From: Vibrio sp. 16 | GTDB taxonomy: Bacteria > Pseudomonadota > Gammaproteobacteria > Enterobacterales > Vibrionaceae | Assembly: GCF_963681195.1 (NCBI RefSeq) | Contig: NZ_OY808997.1 | Span: forward strand, 1,922,001-1,986,000 | Length of the DNA stretch: 64,000 bases | Reading direction: 5' to 3' | Shown: positions 40,612-52,461 of the stretch, in pieces | Position numbering within the stretch: position 1 is the first letter of the stretch | How the letters are laid out: each line of letters opens with the position of its first letter | Translations under genes and position numbers: made by a program | The notes under the pieces: generated by a model | Database searches by the model: none | What the model was told of the DNA's origin: nothing | Seen by the model: only the letters and a program-made list of their open reading frames with translations

Positions 40612-42129
40612 TTACTCTTGCCAATAGGGCTCGGTCTCTATACAGATGACTCGAGTTTGCTCCATTGCATGCAAGATGGAACTTTCTTGACGGGCAACCC
40701 AGCGCGCTAGTTGCTCCTGCTCATCACCCTCTAAAGACTCAACAAGCTTTTGCAATGTACGCAACTTGAGTAAATCGTCGATGCCGTGCAGCAAATCACT
40801 CCAAGGCATACGGAAGCTGTTGCGCTCTTCGGTATCAAACAAGCTCGCAAAACTCACGCCTGTATACAAGTTGCGCATTAATCGGTATTGCTGATCAATG
40901 TAATCTTGACTCGATAGGCTTCGTTCAGGAGGGAAAGCTTCCATCAGTTCCGCCCAAGTGCGATCCAGCTGCTGAACGGAAAAGTGCTCAATGTTACGTG
41001 CCATTTTGTCGCGTGCTTTATCATCCAAGAAAGGTTGCCAACCACGCGTTAAGATCCAACGACTCAAGTCAAGCAGCAAACCGGTATAACGGGCGCTGTT
41101 GAGTAACTCCAGTAGCTCTTCTCTGGTTGGTAACTGTTCTTGAATGAGTTTTAGTTCCGCGACAAGGAACTTGCGTGCATCAAGTTTTCGCAGCGCATGG
41201 CCTTTGTCGTCCAGCAGATCGTCTAAGTAATCATAGTCGTTGAGCCACTCTAGGCTCTGCTCTAGCCATTTCAGCTCTTGCCTTAATATTGCGCTAGCAC
41301 GGCGCGGAACCACACCGCCGTAAACCGTTAATACTTGGCGAATAAAACTGATGGCGTTTTTTATCTCATGCAGCGCTTCTATGGACTCACGCTCTGAGTA
41401 AATTTGCTCGTGGTAATGCCAATGGGATAGCGCATGTTCTAACGAATTAATGAAGCACGCTTCCACACTATCTCGTTTGTCGGTGCTCACTAGCGTAAGC
41501 GGCTTAACATCGTCACCGGTATAGCCTGTTGCGAGTCGATAGCCTTTGGCCGCTTTGCTTAAGTTGCCTAAGCGCATACCACCGTGTTCGCAGAAGTTGC
41601 GCGCCAGAGTAAACAGCGCATCGGTTTGACCCGATTTCAGCTCAAGCTCTACTTCACAAATTGGGTCTTCTTCACCATTGGCTTCTACTTTTCCTTGGTC
41701 AAAAGCAACTTCCACTTGGCTACCATCAGGCATGCCAATTAGCCACTGCTCACGCGTGAAGTTAGTAGAAAAAAGAGGCATCAATTCAGATTGAAGCACG
41801 GAGACATCTTTGCCTGCAGGCCAGATGTCGTCAGGATGTAACGTTAAATCGGGCTCGTTACTGGTGTGCTCAGCATTGTATTCAGGTCTTTGATGAAGAC
41901 CTGCGACGACTCTCCCTGCCGTCTTGACCGTTTGCACGAATACATCATCAAAACGACGAATTCGCATACCGATATCATGGCGACGTAACCAGTTATCTGG
42001 CGTATCAAAGTAAGTATTGCCAAGTTCTCGACAGCTGTGCTGAAGCACTTTAGTTTCAGATATTTTTTGACGCAAAGTCTCTGAAAAATCAGGAGAAACA
42101 AAAAACTTCAGTTCTATCTCGGTTTCCAT
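40612..42129 (-). CDS. ygiF: CYTH-CHAD inorganic triphosphatase (YgiF type)
   Basis: This 505-residue protein has an N-terminal CYTH domain (METEIELKFFV, the ExExK signature, and several conserved Arg/Lys/Glu such as GMRIRRFDD and CEVELELKSG). A long C-terminal CHAD helical domain, which binds polyphosphate-like anions in the family, follows from about 225. E. coli YgiF hydrolyses inorganic triphosphate. The start at 42129 is set by AAAGGT six bases upstream; an upstream in-frame start would add 19 unlike residues. It is convergent with the potassium channel, 21 bases apart. Confidence 0.9.
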   Translation of the reverse strand: METEIELKFFVSPDFSETLRQKISETKVLQHSCRELGNTYFDTPDNWLRRHDIGMRIRRFDDVFVQTVKTAGRVVAGLHQRPEYNAEHTSNEPDLTLHPDDIWPAGKDVSVLQSELMPLFSTNFTREQWLIGMPDGSQVEVAFDQGKVEANGEEDPICEVELELKSGQTDALFTLARNFCEHGGMRLGNLSKAAKGYRLATGYTGDDVKPLTLVSTDKRDSVEACFINSLEHALSHWHYHEQIYSERESIEALHEIKNAISFIRQVLTVYGGVVPRRASAILRQELKWLEQSLEWLNDYDYLDDLLDDKGHALRKLDARKFLVAELKLIQEQLPTREELLELLNSARYTGLLLDLSRWILTRGWQPFLDDKARDKMARNIEHFSVQQLDRTWAELMEAFPPERSLSSQDYIDQQYRLMRNLYTGVSFASLFDTEERNSFRMPWSDLLHGIDDLLKLRTLQKLVESLEGDEQEQLARWVARQESSILHAMEQTRVICIETEPYWQE

Positions 42130-42333
42130 AGTTATACCTTTCAAAGCAGATAGAGACAGGATATTGCCAATTTTCTTACTCGGCAAGAAAGAAATATCGC
42201 AGGAATGATGATCTAAAACAGTTTTAATGAGTGATTTAATGCGTTACCATGCGCGCCTTTATAGCCATCGCTCAACATTTCGCCGTAAAGGGTGTATGTT
42301 ATTTTTAGGTTATATTAATTAGGTTGAATGACC

Positions 42334-43014
42334 ATGCCAGTAAATACAATTATGGGGTTATTTGCAAAGTCCCCGATTAAACCTTTGCAACGCCACGTCG
42401 TCTGTGTGAACGAATGTTGTTCTCACCTAGTTAACTTCTTTGAAGTCAGTTCAAAGGGTGACTGGGAGAAAGCATCAGAAATTCGCGCTCAGATCTCTCA
42501 TCTAGAGAAAGAAGCCGACGTGCTCAAGCGCGAAATTCGCCTTAAACTTCCTCGCGGTTTGTTTATGCCTGTTGACCGTAGCGATATGCTGGAGCTACTT
42601 ACACAGCAAGACAAACTGGCAAACCTAGCGAAAGACATTGCAGGCCGAGTTTACGGTCGTCAATTGACTATTCCTGGGCCACTTCAAGAAAACTTCCTTG
42701 CGTATGTGAAACGTTGTCTCGATGCAGCAAATCAAGCGCAAAAAGTCATCAATGAGCTCGATGAGTTATTAGAAACTGGATTCAAAGGTCGCGAAGTAAC
42801 ACTTGTGGCTGAAATGATCCACCAACTAGATGTAATCGAAGATGACACCGATGCGATGCAGATCCAACTTCGTCAACAATTGATGGAGATTGAGCAGGAT
42901 ATGAATCCTATCGATGTGATGTTCCTTTATAAAATTTTAGAATGGGTAGGTGGCATAGCTGATCAGGCGCAACGTGTTGGTGCGCGTCTTGAGCTAATGT
43001 TGTCTCGCTCATAA
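42334..43014 (+). CDS. PhoU-like DUF47 protein (TIGR00153 family)
   Basis: This 226-residue helical protein belongs to the DUF47/PhoU-like group. It shows the conserved LEKEADVLKREIRLKLPRGLFMPVDRSDMLELL and the C-terminal VMFLYKILEWVGGIADQAQRVGARLELML. Such proteins are typically encoded next to PiT phosphate permeases and are thought to regulate them. The ATG at 42334 fits relatives (MPVNTIMG); one at 42328 is also possible. The pit gene follows after 131 bases that contain a terminator-like structure. Confidence 0.9.
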   Translation: MPVNTIMGLFAKSPIKPLQRHVVCVNECCSHLVNFFEVSSKGDWEKASEIRAQISHLEKEADVLKREIRLKLPRGLFMPVDRSDMLELLTQQDKLANLAKDIAGRVYGRQLTIPGPLQENFLAYVKRCLDAANQAQKVINELDELLETGFKGREVTLVAEMIHQLDVIEDDTDAMQIQLRQQLMEIEQDMNPIDVMFLYKILEWVGGIADQAQRVGARLELMLSRS

Positions 43015-43056
43015 ATCATACGTTAACTAAATAACGAAGAGCATCTTAATAGCACT

Positions 43057-43112
43057 CCCCTTAATTAGGCGATAAATACTGACGCGCCGAAGGGGCTTTT
43101 TCGTGCCTAATT
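43057..43112 (+). promoter_or_regulatory. Possible attenuator / RNA switch before pit gene
   Basis: Structure 1: CCCCTT (43057-43062) pairs with AAGGGG (43090-43095) and, inside it, GGCG with CGCC (43068-43071 with 43085-43088). It ends in CTTTTT, like a terminator. Structure 2: AATTAGGC (43063-43070) pairs perfectly with GCCTAATT (43105-43112). The two cannot form together without a pseudoknot. A regulatory switch is inferred, not shown. Confidence 0.45.
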
Positions 43113-43145
43113 TGCTCCGCTTGTTATCAACAACTAGGTATTACG

Positions 43146-44405
43146 ATGGATATCCTTGCGAACTACGGCACTGTCCTGATTATTATTGCAGCAGCTTTCG
43201 GTTTTCTGATGGCGATTGGTATTGGCGCAAACGATGTTGCCAATGCGATGGGTACATCAGTAGGTTCAAAAGCGCTCACCGTGAAACAAGCGATCATTAT
43301 CGCAATGATCTTTGAATTTGCGGGTGCATACCTTGCAGGCGGTGAAGTAACCGACACTATCCGTAAAGGCGTAATCGAAACGTCACTCTTCGCATCTCAA
43401 CCAGATGTTCTTGTCTACGGCATGATGTCTGCGCTACTAGCAGCAGGTACATGGCTCTTGCTAGCGTCATACATGGGCTGGCCAGTGTCTACCACTCACT
43501 CAATCATCGGTGCAATCATCGGTTTTGCATGTGTATCTGTGGGTACGGAAGCCGTTGACTGGGGCTCAGTTCAAGGCATTGTTGGTAGCTGGATCATTAC
43601 CCCAGTTATCTCTGGCTTCTTCGCGTACGTTATCTTCGTCAGCGCACAGCGCCTGATCTTTGATACTGAAAAGCCACTGTTTAACGCAAAGCGCTTTGTT
43701 CCTGTGTACATGTTCATTACGACCATGGTAATTGCACTGGTTACGATTAAGAAAGGTCTCAAGCACGTTGGTCTTCACTTAACGAACGGTGAAGCTTGGA
43801 TGTGGGCTGCGGGCGTTTCTGCGCTAGTGATGGCTGGCGGTTACTTCTACATTCAGAAGAAATTCGCAAGCCGCGAAGATGACCACGGTTTTGCCGGTGT
43901 TGAAGGTATCTTCAGTGTTCTCATGGTAATCACTGCGTGTGCGATGGCATTTGCTCATGGTTCAAACGACGTTGCTAATGCGATTGGTCCACTGTCTGCT
44001 GTAGTTTCAACGGTAGAGCACATGGGTGAAATCACAGGTAAAAGCACCATTGCATGGTGGATTCTTCCTCTAGGCGGTTTCGGTATCGTGGTTGGTCTAG
44101 CGACGCTTGGCCACAAAGTGATGGCAACCGTTGGTACGGGTATTACAGAATTGACACCAAGCCGCGGTTTCGCCGCTCAGCTTGCAACAGCATGTACTGT
44201 TGTTCTTGCGTCAGGTACAGGTCTACCGATCTCAACCACTCAAACTCTGGTTGGTGCGGTTCTAGGTGTTGGTTTTGCTCGTGGTATTGCAGCACTGAAC
44301 CTAGGTGTAGTACGTAACATCGTTGCATCTTGGATCGTGACTCTACCTGCTGGCGCACTATTGGCGGTTGTGTTCTTCTACGCTATCCAAGCGATGTTCG
44401 TTTAA
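43146..44405 (+). CDS. Inorganic phosphate transporter, PiT family
   Basis: This 419-residue transporter has about ten membrane helices and the two PiT signature repeats. GANDVANAMGTSVGS is near residue 26 and GSNDVANAIGPLSAV near 275; both are followed by helices rich in small residues. It imports phosphate (probably as a metal-phosphate complex) using the ion gradient. The E. coli homologues are PitA/PitB. The PhoU-like partner precedes it, and a terminator follows 54 bases after the stop. No Pho box was seen upstream. Confidence 0.95.
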   Translation: MDILANYGTVLIIIAAAFGFLMAIGIGANDVANAMGTSVGSKALTVKQAIIIAMIFEFAGAYLAGGEVTDTIRKGVIETSLFASQPDVLVYGMMSALLAAGTWLLLASYMGWPVSTTHSIIGAIIGFACVSVGTEAVDWGSVQGIVGSWIITPVISGFFAYVIFVSAQRLIFDTEKPLFNAKRFVPVYMFITTMVIALVTIKKGLKHVGLHLTNGEAWMWAAGVSALVMAGGYFYIQKKFASREDDHGFAGVEGIFSVLMVITACAMAFAHGSNDVANAIGPLSAVVSTVEHMGEITGKSTIAWWILPLGGFGIVVGLATLGHKVMATVGTGITELTPSRGFAAQLATACTVVLASGTGLPISTTQTLVGAVLGVGFARGIAALNLGVVRNIVASWIVTLPAGALLAVVFFYAIQAMFV

Positions 44406-44458
44406 CCAACGCGTCAATGATGTGTTAACGCACTGTCATTATTGACTCAAATACACAG

Positions 44459-44484
44459 AAAGGGAGGCTTAGCCTCCCTTCTTT
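44459..44484 (+). terminator. Terminator after pit gene
   Basis: GGGAGGC and GCCTCCC pair around TTA and are followed by TTCTTT. Confidence 0.75.
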
Positions 44485-44485
44485 G

Positions 44486-44514
44486 TTGCAGTCACTAAAG
44501 AAACTACTTACTAT
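44486..44514 (+). promoter_or_regulatory. Candidate promoter of YgiM-like gene
   Basis: TTGCAG and TACTAT are 17 bases apart and end 47 bases before the start codon, directly after the pit terminator. Confidence 0.4.
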
Positions 44515-44560
44515 TTCGAGTTAGCAAGATATAGACAATAAGACTGTTAAAGGATTTATC

Positions 44561-45172
44561 GTGAAAAAACTGGTTCTGTTAGTTTTAGCCACTCTCGTCG
44601 CCGCGCCCGCAGCGCTCGCTCAAGACCGATACATTGCGGATAAGCTTTTTACTTACATGCACTCTGGCCCAAGCAACCAATACCGTATTATTGGTAGTAT
44701 CGATGCCGGTGATAAAGTAAAACTTTTGTCTACCGACCGAGCAACAGGCTACAGCCAAATCCAAGATGACCGAGGCAGAAAAGGTTGGGTTGAAAGCAAG
44801 TTTGTCACCAGCCAAGAAAGTATGGCACTGCGTCTACCTAAACTTGAAAAAGAGCTAGCAGAAACCAAAGAAAGACTTGCGAATGCTCGCTCTACGTCTG
44901 ATCAAGAGAAAGCAGGACTTGTTGATTCTTTAGAAACCAGTAATCGTCGTATCGCTGAGTTGGAACAAAGCTACACCGACATGAGCCAACAACTCTCTTC
45001 GGCACAAGAAGAAGTTCGTAGCCTACGCGCTAAACTGGATACTCAGAAAGATGACTTATTACTTAAGTACTTTATGTATGGCGGTGGTGTAGCTGGTTTG
45101 GGCTTGCTGTTTGGCTTAATCTTGCCTCATATTATCCCGCGTAAGAAACGCTCCCCATCCGGCTGGGCATAA
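44561..45172 (+). CDS. ygiM: SH3b domain membrane protein (YgiM / TIGR04211 type)
   Basis: The 203-residue protein has a signal peptide (cleavage about after ALAQ, residue 21) and one bacterial SH3 domain (about 25-85; MHSGPSNQYRIIGSIDAGDKVKLL, GRKGWVESKFV). A coiled coil (about 92-165) and a C-terminal membrane helix with a short basic tail (RKKR) follow. This is the YgiM layout and suggests a periplasmic cell-wall-binding protein anchored in the inner membrane. Its function is not established. In E. coli ygiM neighbours cca and ygiF, as it roughly does here. Confidence 0.88.
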   Translation: MKKLVLLVLATLVAAPAALAQDRYIADKLFTYMHSGPSNQYRIIGSIDAGDKVKLLSTDRATGYSQIQDDRGRKGWVESKFVTSQESMALRLPKLEKELAETKERLANARSTSDQEKAGLVDSLETSNRRIAELEQSYTDMSQQLSSAQEEVRSLRAKLDTQKDDLLLKYFMYGGGVAGLGLLFGLILPHIIPRKKRSPSGWA

Positions 45173-45180
45173 TCAAAAAG

Positions 45181-45205
45181 AAAAGGTCGCTAACGCGACC
45201 TTTTT
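45181..45205. terminator. Bidirectional terminator between ygiM-like gene and exeB
   Basis: GGTCGC and GCGACC pair around TAAC, flanked by four or more As and five Ts. Confidence 0.87.
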
Positions 45206-45220
45206 AGTTTCTCTCTTCTT

Positions 45221-45988
45221 TTAGCCTTGCCAATCGTACAGCGCTGGTACTTCGATACTTTCGCCATCAAATCGAATCAAACAGCTATTCTGATCGATTC
45301 GCTCCACTTGAATCCGATCCGTAATCCAATCTCCTTGGTTATATTCGGTTCCATTTACTTTGACCCAGCGCTTGGTTTTATTACTTGAATAGACGTGTGT
45401 TTGGAAGTTCAGAGCAGGTAAACGACCTTGCCACTTTTCCCCTTGTTGCGCCAAATTTGAAACTTGGCTGGACGACGGCGCTTCTAAATCAGTCTCCTCT
45501 CCCAATGCGTTTTCAATTCGCATTGCTAGCTCTGGGGATAACTCAGATAAATCGAGATTCCCCAATAAAGATTTTTCTTGTTTAAGTGGCTCAGAGATGT
45601 CCGGCGTAACTTCTGTTTTATCAAAGCTCGGAGAAGGTGTCTCACGCACTGGCTCGGGGACGTTGATCACTTCTGCAATCTGAACATCATACGTTGGGGT
45701 AAGATTGGTGAACTCTGGGTAGGGCAACTCAGCGTATTCGAAAGGCGTATCGACTTGAATCACCTGATGTTGATTGTCGTTGGCCCTTGACGACACTTTG
45801 TCTTGATAGCTTTCATAAATGCCGTAAGCAGCCGTCAATAGAGCGGGCAAACACACCAACGCCACGATAGCCGATTTGCTAGCTTTCACCTCTTGGGGGC
45901 GATTCAACAAGTTTGGATAGACACCTCCCTGCTGCGTCGCTTGATGACTTTGCTCCGATAAGTCGAGCGCTTTAAGTACACTAGACAT
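45221..45988 (-). CDS. exeB: Type II secretion accessory protein GspB/ExeB
   Basis: The 255-residue inner-membrane protein has a short cytoplasmic N-terminus, one membrane segment (about 41-60), a Pro/Glu-rich linker and a C-terminal GspB domain (about 185-255). Its marks are LPALNFQTHVYSSN, RWVKVNGTEYNQGDWI, and the ending SCLIRFDGESIEVPALYDW. ExeA and ExeB help assemble the secretin through the peptidoglycan. Its ATG overlaps the exeA stop by one base (TAATG). The rest of the type II secretion operon is not here. Confidence 0.9.
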   Translation of the reverse strand: MSSVLKALDLSEQSHQATQQGGVYPNLLNRPQEVKASKSAIVALVCLPALLTAAYGIYESYQDKVSSRANDNQHQVIQVDTPFEYAELPYPEFTNLTPTYDVQIAEVINVPEPVRETPSPSFDKTEVTPDISEPLKQEKSLLGNLDLSELSPELAMRIENALGEETDLEAPSSSQVSNLAQQGEKWQGRLPALNFQTHVYSSNKTKRWVKVNGTEYNQGDWITDRIQVERIDQNSCLIRFDGESIEVPALYDWQG

Positions 45989-47598
45989 TATGCCGACTCC
46001 TCATTATCGGTCAGAGAGGGGACGCCTTCTCGCACCATTTCTTCTAGACGCTGCAGGGTGTTTTTCCCTGCAATACCATCAACGGATAACCCCTGCCAAC
46101 GTTGAAACAACTTCACTTTTTCTTGCAAGGCAGAGTCATAGCGGTCACTTCCTGTACGTGGTTTTCCAAGCAACATCGACAAATGGCGATCCAACAGCGC
46201 CACAGGCTCTCCTTGCATACCTGGCTTCAAGGATCCCCCCCAATATTTACGCCAGATTTGTCGATACTCTCCCGACCAGATTGCCTTAAGCTGAGTGAGC
46301 GGTAACTCGATGTTGCGCTCCCCCACTAACAAACGAGCATTCGCTTGATCAAGGGAGTGAAGCACAGCGTAACTCTGGCGCCCATCTTTATTGAGAGTGA
46401 GCAATACCGGAGCATTGTGGCGACGCAGAGCCAGCACATCTCCGTTCAACCTGAGACACTGAAACGCATTTTCGCTGTCCGCTAAGCACAGCTTATCCAA
46501 CATCGACGCTTGGTATCCCCAAACCTGATACAGCGTCGCCATCCCTTGCTCTAAGCTATCTGATTCGAACAACTGTGATGCCAGCTCAGCAGGAAATACC
46601 GTTCTTGTGACAATTGTCGGCTCAACAGCGGGGTAGCGCAGTTCAACCTGTTGAACAATCGCATCGTCAGCTAACTTAGGGACATAGAAGTAACTCGCAC
46701 CAGCTATCAGCACCCCAAGGCTGGCTGCTACAGCATAGTGAAAGTAGCGGGGTTTACTCTGAACCTGCTGCTCTGGGCGATGAAACGACGTTTGAAAACT
46801 CATCACCTCTTGGCACGCGAGCTGCGCCGTCGAATGAGAGGGTGCAGATTCGCCGACACTGTATGCCTGTTTTAAAGCCGCATCACAAACGAGATTGATC
46901 AAACGAGGAATACCAAGCGTTTGATTCGCAATCAGCTTAAGCGATTTACTGGTGAAGAGTTCACGCTGACCACCAGCAAACTCTAATCGAAAACGTATAT
47001 ACTCAGCCGTTTCTTTTTCATTCAATGGCAGTAGGTGGTAACGACCTGTGATTCGTTGTGCTAACTGCCTAAGCTGGGGCATTTGCAGCTTCTGTTGCAG
47101 TTCAGGCTGACCAATCAATAACACCTTAAGCAGTTTTTGACTTTCTGTCTCAAGGTTAGTGAGCAGCCTAAGTTGCTCGAGCACTTCCGCCGATAAATGC
47201 TGGGCTTCATCAATCACCAGTAGCGTTTGCATTCCATTTGCGTAGCTACCAAGTAGGAATTGATGAATCGTTTGGCTAAGCTGTTTTAGGGAGGCGTCTT
47301 GAGGGTAATCCAGAGCAAATTCATCACAAATCGCTTCAAGTAGCTCACTGTTCGAAAACGTCGGGTTAAGGATTAACCCCGCTTGAATATTATCGTCTAG
47401 AGCACGAAGCATCGCTCTTGCGACGGTCGTTTTACCCGTACCGACCTCACCAGTCAGCATGGCAAAACCTCCGCCCTCTCCTAGCCCTGCATTCAAGCGA
47501 GTGATCGCTTCTTTATGCCGTTGGCTTTGGAAAAGAAAACGAGAATTCGGAACGATTGAAAAAGGCAGTTCCGTAAATCCAAAATGTTGCTTATACAT
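45988..47598 (-). CDS. exeA: Type II secretion AAA ATPase GspA/ExeA
   Basis: The 536-residue protein has an N-terminal AAA ATPase with Walker A GEVGTGKTT (50-58) and Walker B LLVIDEAQHL (about 125-134). A single membrane segment lies at about 288-308, then a periplasmic part ends in a peptidoglycan-binding domain (about 465-525; LGKPRTGSDRYDSAL, FQRWQGLSVDGIAG). The start at 47598 gives the family opening MYKQHFGFTELPFSI with GAGAAG upstream. It works with ExeB to insert the secretin. It is divergent from cca, 90 bases apart. Confidence 0.9.
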   Translation of the reverse strand: MYKQHFGFTELPFSIVPNSRFLFQSQRHKEAITRLNAGLGEGGGFAMLTGEVGTGKTTVARAMLRALDDNIQAGLILNPTFSNSELLEAICDEFALDYPQDASLKQLSQTIHQFLLGSYANGMQTLLVIDEAQHLSAEVLEQLRLLTNLETESQKLLKVLLIGQPELQQKLQMPQLRQLAQRITGRYHLLPLNEKETAEYIRFRLEFAGGQRELFTSKSLKLIANQTLGIPRLINLVCDAALKQAYSVGESAPSHSTAQLACQEVMSFQTSFHRPEQQVQSKPRYFHYAVAASLGVLIAGASYFYVPKLADDAIVQQVELRYPAVEPTIVTRTVFPAELASQLFESDSLEQGMATLYQVWGYQASMLDKLCLADSENAFQCLRLNGDVLALRRHNAPVLLTLNKDGRQSYAVLHSLDQANARLLVGERNIELPLTQLKAIWSGEYRQIWRKYWGGSLKPGMQGEPVALLDRHLSMLLGKPRTGSDRYDSALQEKVKLFQRWQGLSVDGIAGKNTLQRLEEMVREGVPSLTDNEESA

Positions 47599-47688
47599 GC
47601 TTCTCGTCTCTGGGAATTTAGTGATAAGAAAAGTACCATTGCAGGCAACAATAGCCAATGGCAATGTTAAGAAATGAGAGAGGCTTTA

Positions 47689-48900
47689 GTGCAAAGATAC
47701 CTTGTAGGTGGGGCAGTTCGCGATCAACTGCTGAATATCGACGTTTATGATAGAGATTGGGTCGTCGTCGGCTCGACACCAGAACAGATGCTCGAACAAG
47801 GCTTTACTACGGTTGGGAAAGAGTTCCCCGTATTTCTTCACCCCAAAACCAAAGAAGAACACGCGCTAGCACGTACTGAGCGAAAAATAGGTGCTGGCTA
47901 TACGGGATTTGAATGCTACTTTGCACAGGATGTCACTCTCGAGGAAGATTTGCTTCGCCGAGACCTAACGATTAACGCGATGGCACAAGATCCAAGCGGT
48001 AAGATCATTGATCCTTACAATGGCCAACAAGATCTCCAAGATCGCCTTTTACGCCACGTTTCAGAGGCCTTTACCGAAGATCCTTTACGCGTTCTGCGTG
48101 TTGCTCGCTTTGCTGCAAAGTTGGCGCATTTAGGCTTTACTGTCGCCGAAGAAACGATTGAATTAATGAGAAAAATTGCCCAATCAGGCGAGCTTGAACA
48201 CCTCACTCCGGAGCGTGTTTGGCAGGAATGGCATAAATCCCTTTCAACCCAAAGTCCCCATATTTTCCTTCAAGTACTCAAAACCTGTGACGCCTTAACA
48301 GTCGTACTTCCTGAACTAGACGCCCTATTTGGAGTCCCTCAACCTGAGAAATGGCACCCTGAGATCGACACAGGTATTCATACCTTGATGGTTGCCGAGC
48401 AAGCAGCCTTTTTGAGTGATTCCCTACCAGTGCGTTTTGCAGCTCAAGTCCACGACTTAGGAAAAGGAGTCACACCAGAATCCGAATGGCCAAGCCATAA
48501 AATGCACTGCCACACTGGTCTAAAGCTGATCAAGAAACTCTGTGACCGTGTGCGTGTACCCAATGAGTATCGTGATTTAGCTTTAATGGTCTGTGAGCAA
48601 CACTCCAATATTCATCGCGCAGCCGAGCTTCGCCCTGAGACTAAGCTCAAGGTGCTCAATAAGTTCGATGTGTGGCGTAAACCGGATCGCTTACAAGACA
48701 TCCTGATTTGCTGTATGGCAGACAGCCGTGGTCGAACCGGCTTCGAAAGCATCGACTATCCTCAGAAGGCGATTTTTGAGCAAGCTTACAAAGCGGCTTT
48801 GACTGTGAATGTGCAAGACATTATCAAAGATGGCTTTAAAGGTGCGGATATCCGCATTGAGATGGAAAAGCGTAGAATAGAGGCCATTCGAGAGGCTTAA
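47689..48900 (+). CDS. cca: Multifunctional CCA-adding tRNA nucleotidyltransferase
   Basis: Cca adds or repairs the CCA 3' end of tRNAs. The 403-residue protein has the class II nucleotidyltransferase head ([12 protein letters not shown], with the DRDWVVVG acidic pair at about 21-23), [10 protein letters not shown] near residue 90, and a C-terminal HD phosphohydrolase domain (VHDLGKG near residue 255). A GTG start at 47689 is preferred because GAGAGG lies 5 bases before it; an ATG five codons upstream has no ribosome site. A strong terminator follows. Confidence 0.95.
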   Translation: MQRYLVGGAVRDQLLNIDVYDRDWVVVGSTPEQMLEQGFTTVGKEFPVFLHPKTKEEHALARTERKIGAGYTGFECYFAQDVTLEEDLLRRDLTINAMAQDPSGKIIDPYNGQQDLQDRLLRHVSEAFTEDPLRVLRVARFAAKLAHLGFTVAEETIELMRKIAQSGELEHLTPERVWQEWHKSLSTQSPHIFLQVLKTCDALTVVLPELDALFGVPQPEKWHPEIDTGIHTLMVAEQAAFLSDSLPVRFAAQVHDLGKGVTPESEWPSHKMHCHTGLKLIKKLCDRVRVPNEYRDLALMVCEQHSNIHRAAELRPETKLKVLNKFDVWRKPDRLQDILICCMADSRGRTGFESIDYPQKAIFEQAYKAALTVNVQDIIKDGFKGADIRIEMEKRRIEAIREA

Positions 48901-48947
48901 GGAGATTCCCTCCCCTCCCCACCGTCGCTCTAAGGAATAACACAAAC

Positions 48948-48980
48948 AAAAACGCCTCCGAAATCGGAGGCGTTTTTTTT
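48948..48980 (+). terminator. Terminator after cca
   Basis: CGCCTCCGA and TCGGAGGCG form a perfect stem, with A-run before and eight Ts after. Confidence 0.9.
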
Positions 48981-49011
48981 AAAGCTTCAATCAGCTAAAT
49001 TCAACTAAGAA

Positions 49012-49147
49012 TTAAGCTTGACCTTTAACTTCTTTAAGACCGCTTTCGTTGTAAAAAGAAGGAGCTTTAGCACCTAGAGCTTCTTCGATACGGATTAATT
49101 GGTTGCTTTCTTTTAGGTATAGCAGCAACACGGTCAGAACGGCTCAT
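49012..49147 (-). pseudogene. Remnant of a second enolase 3' end
   Basis: About 136 bases on the minus strand match the last 108 bases of the intact eno gene that lies about 100 bases away. Long identical runs are joined by two diverged or inserted stretches. It reads MSRSDRVA, then shifts frame (+13 bases), then [15 protein letters not shown]...GLKEVKGQA and a stop. No start-proximal part exists, so it cannot make enolase. It keeps the terminal Ala lost from the intact copy, so it is not a simple recent duplication. Confidence 0.85.
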
Positions 49148-49186
49148 CGTTCTCTGAGCTCTAAAAGCTCTTAGAGCCTTAAACGC

Positions 49187-49214
49187 AAAATGCCCCACTT
49201 AAAAGTGAGGCATT
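49187..49214 (-). terminator. Probable eno terminator
   Basis: On the minus strand AATGCCTCACTT and AAGTGGGGCATT pair (one G-U) with a very short loop, followed by TTGCG; the T-run is weak. Another inverted repeat, GCTCTAA/TTAGAGC, lies at 49158-49177. With the eno remnant, these fill the 347-base cca-eno gap. Confidence 0.6.
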
Positions 49215-49247
49215 CATTAAAGCTTTAAGCTAATAATTCGATATGAA

Positions 49248-52349
<3,102 letters not shown>

Positions 52350-52365
52350 CGTGAAATCTATCACA
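52350..52365. promoter_or_regulatory. CRP-like site next to pyrG promoter
   Basis: On the minus strand TGTGA-TAGATT-TCACG matches 9 of 10 core positions of the CRP consensus. Its centre lies about 43 bases upstream of the predicted start, touching the -35 box, close to a class II activator position. Confidence 0.6.
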
Positions 52366-52461
52366 CTGCAATTTTTTATTTTTTGCTTCAAATCAAACTG
52401 CATGAACAGAACAAACTCACACAAAACATAGTTGAGTCATTCTTGTCCCATTTCGCTAAAT

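Noticed and set aside
42187..42333. Search for a Pho box before the PhoU-like/pit genes
   Set aside because: No CTGTCAT-type direct repeats were seen, so PhoB control is not claimed.
45988..47664. Longer exeA start at 47664
   Set aside because: It would add 22 residues unlike the family and lacks a ribosome site; the start at 47598 gives the usual MYKQHFGF opening.
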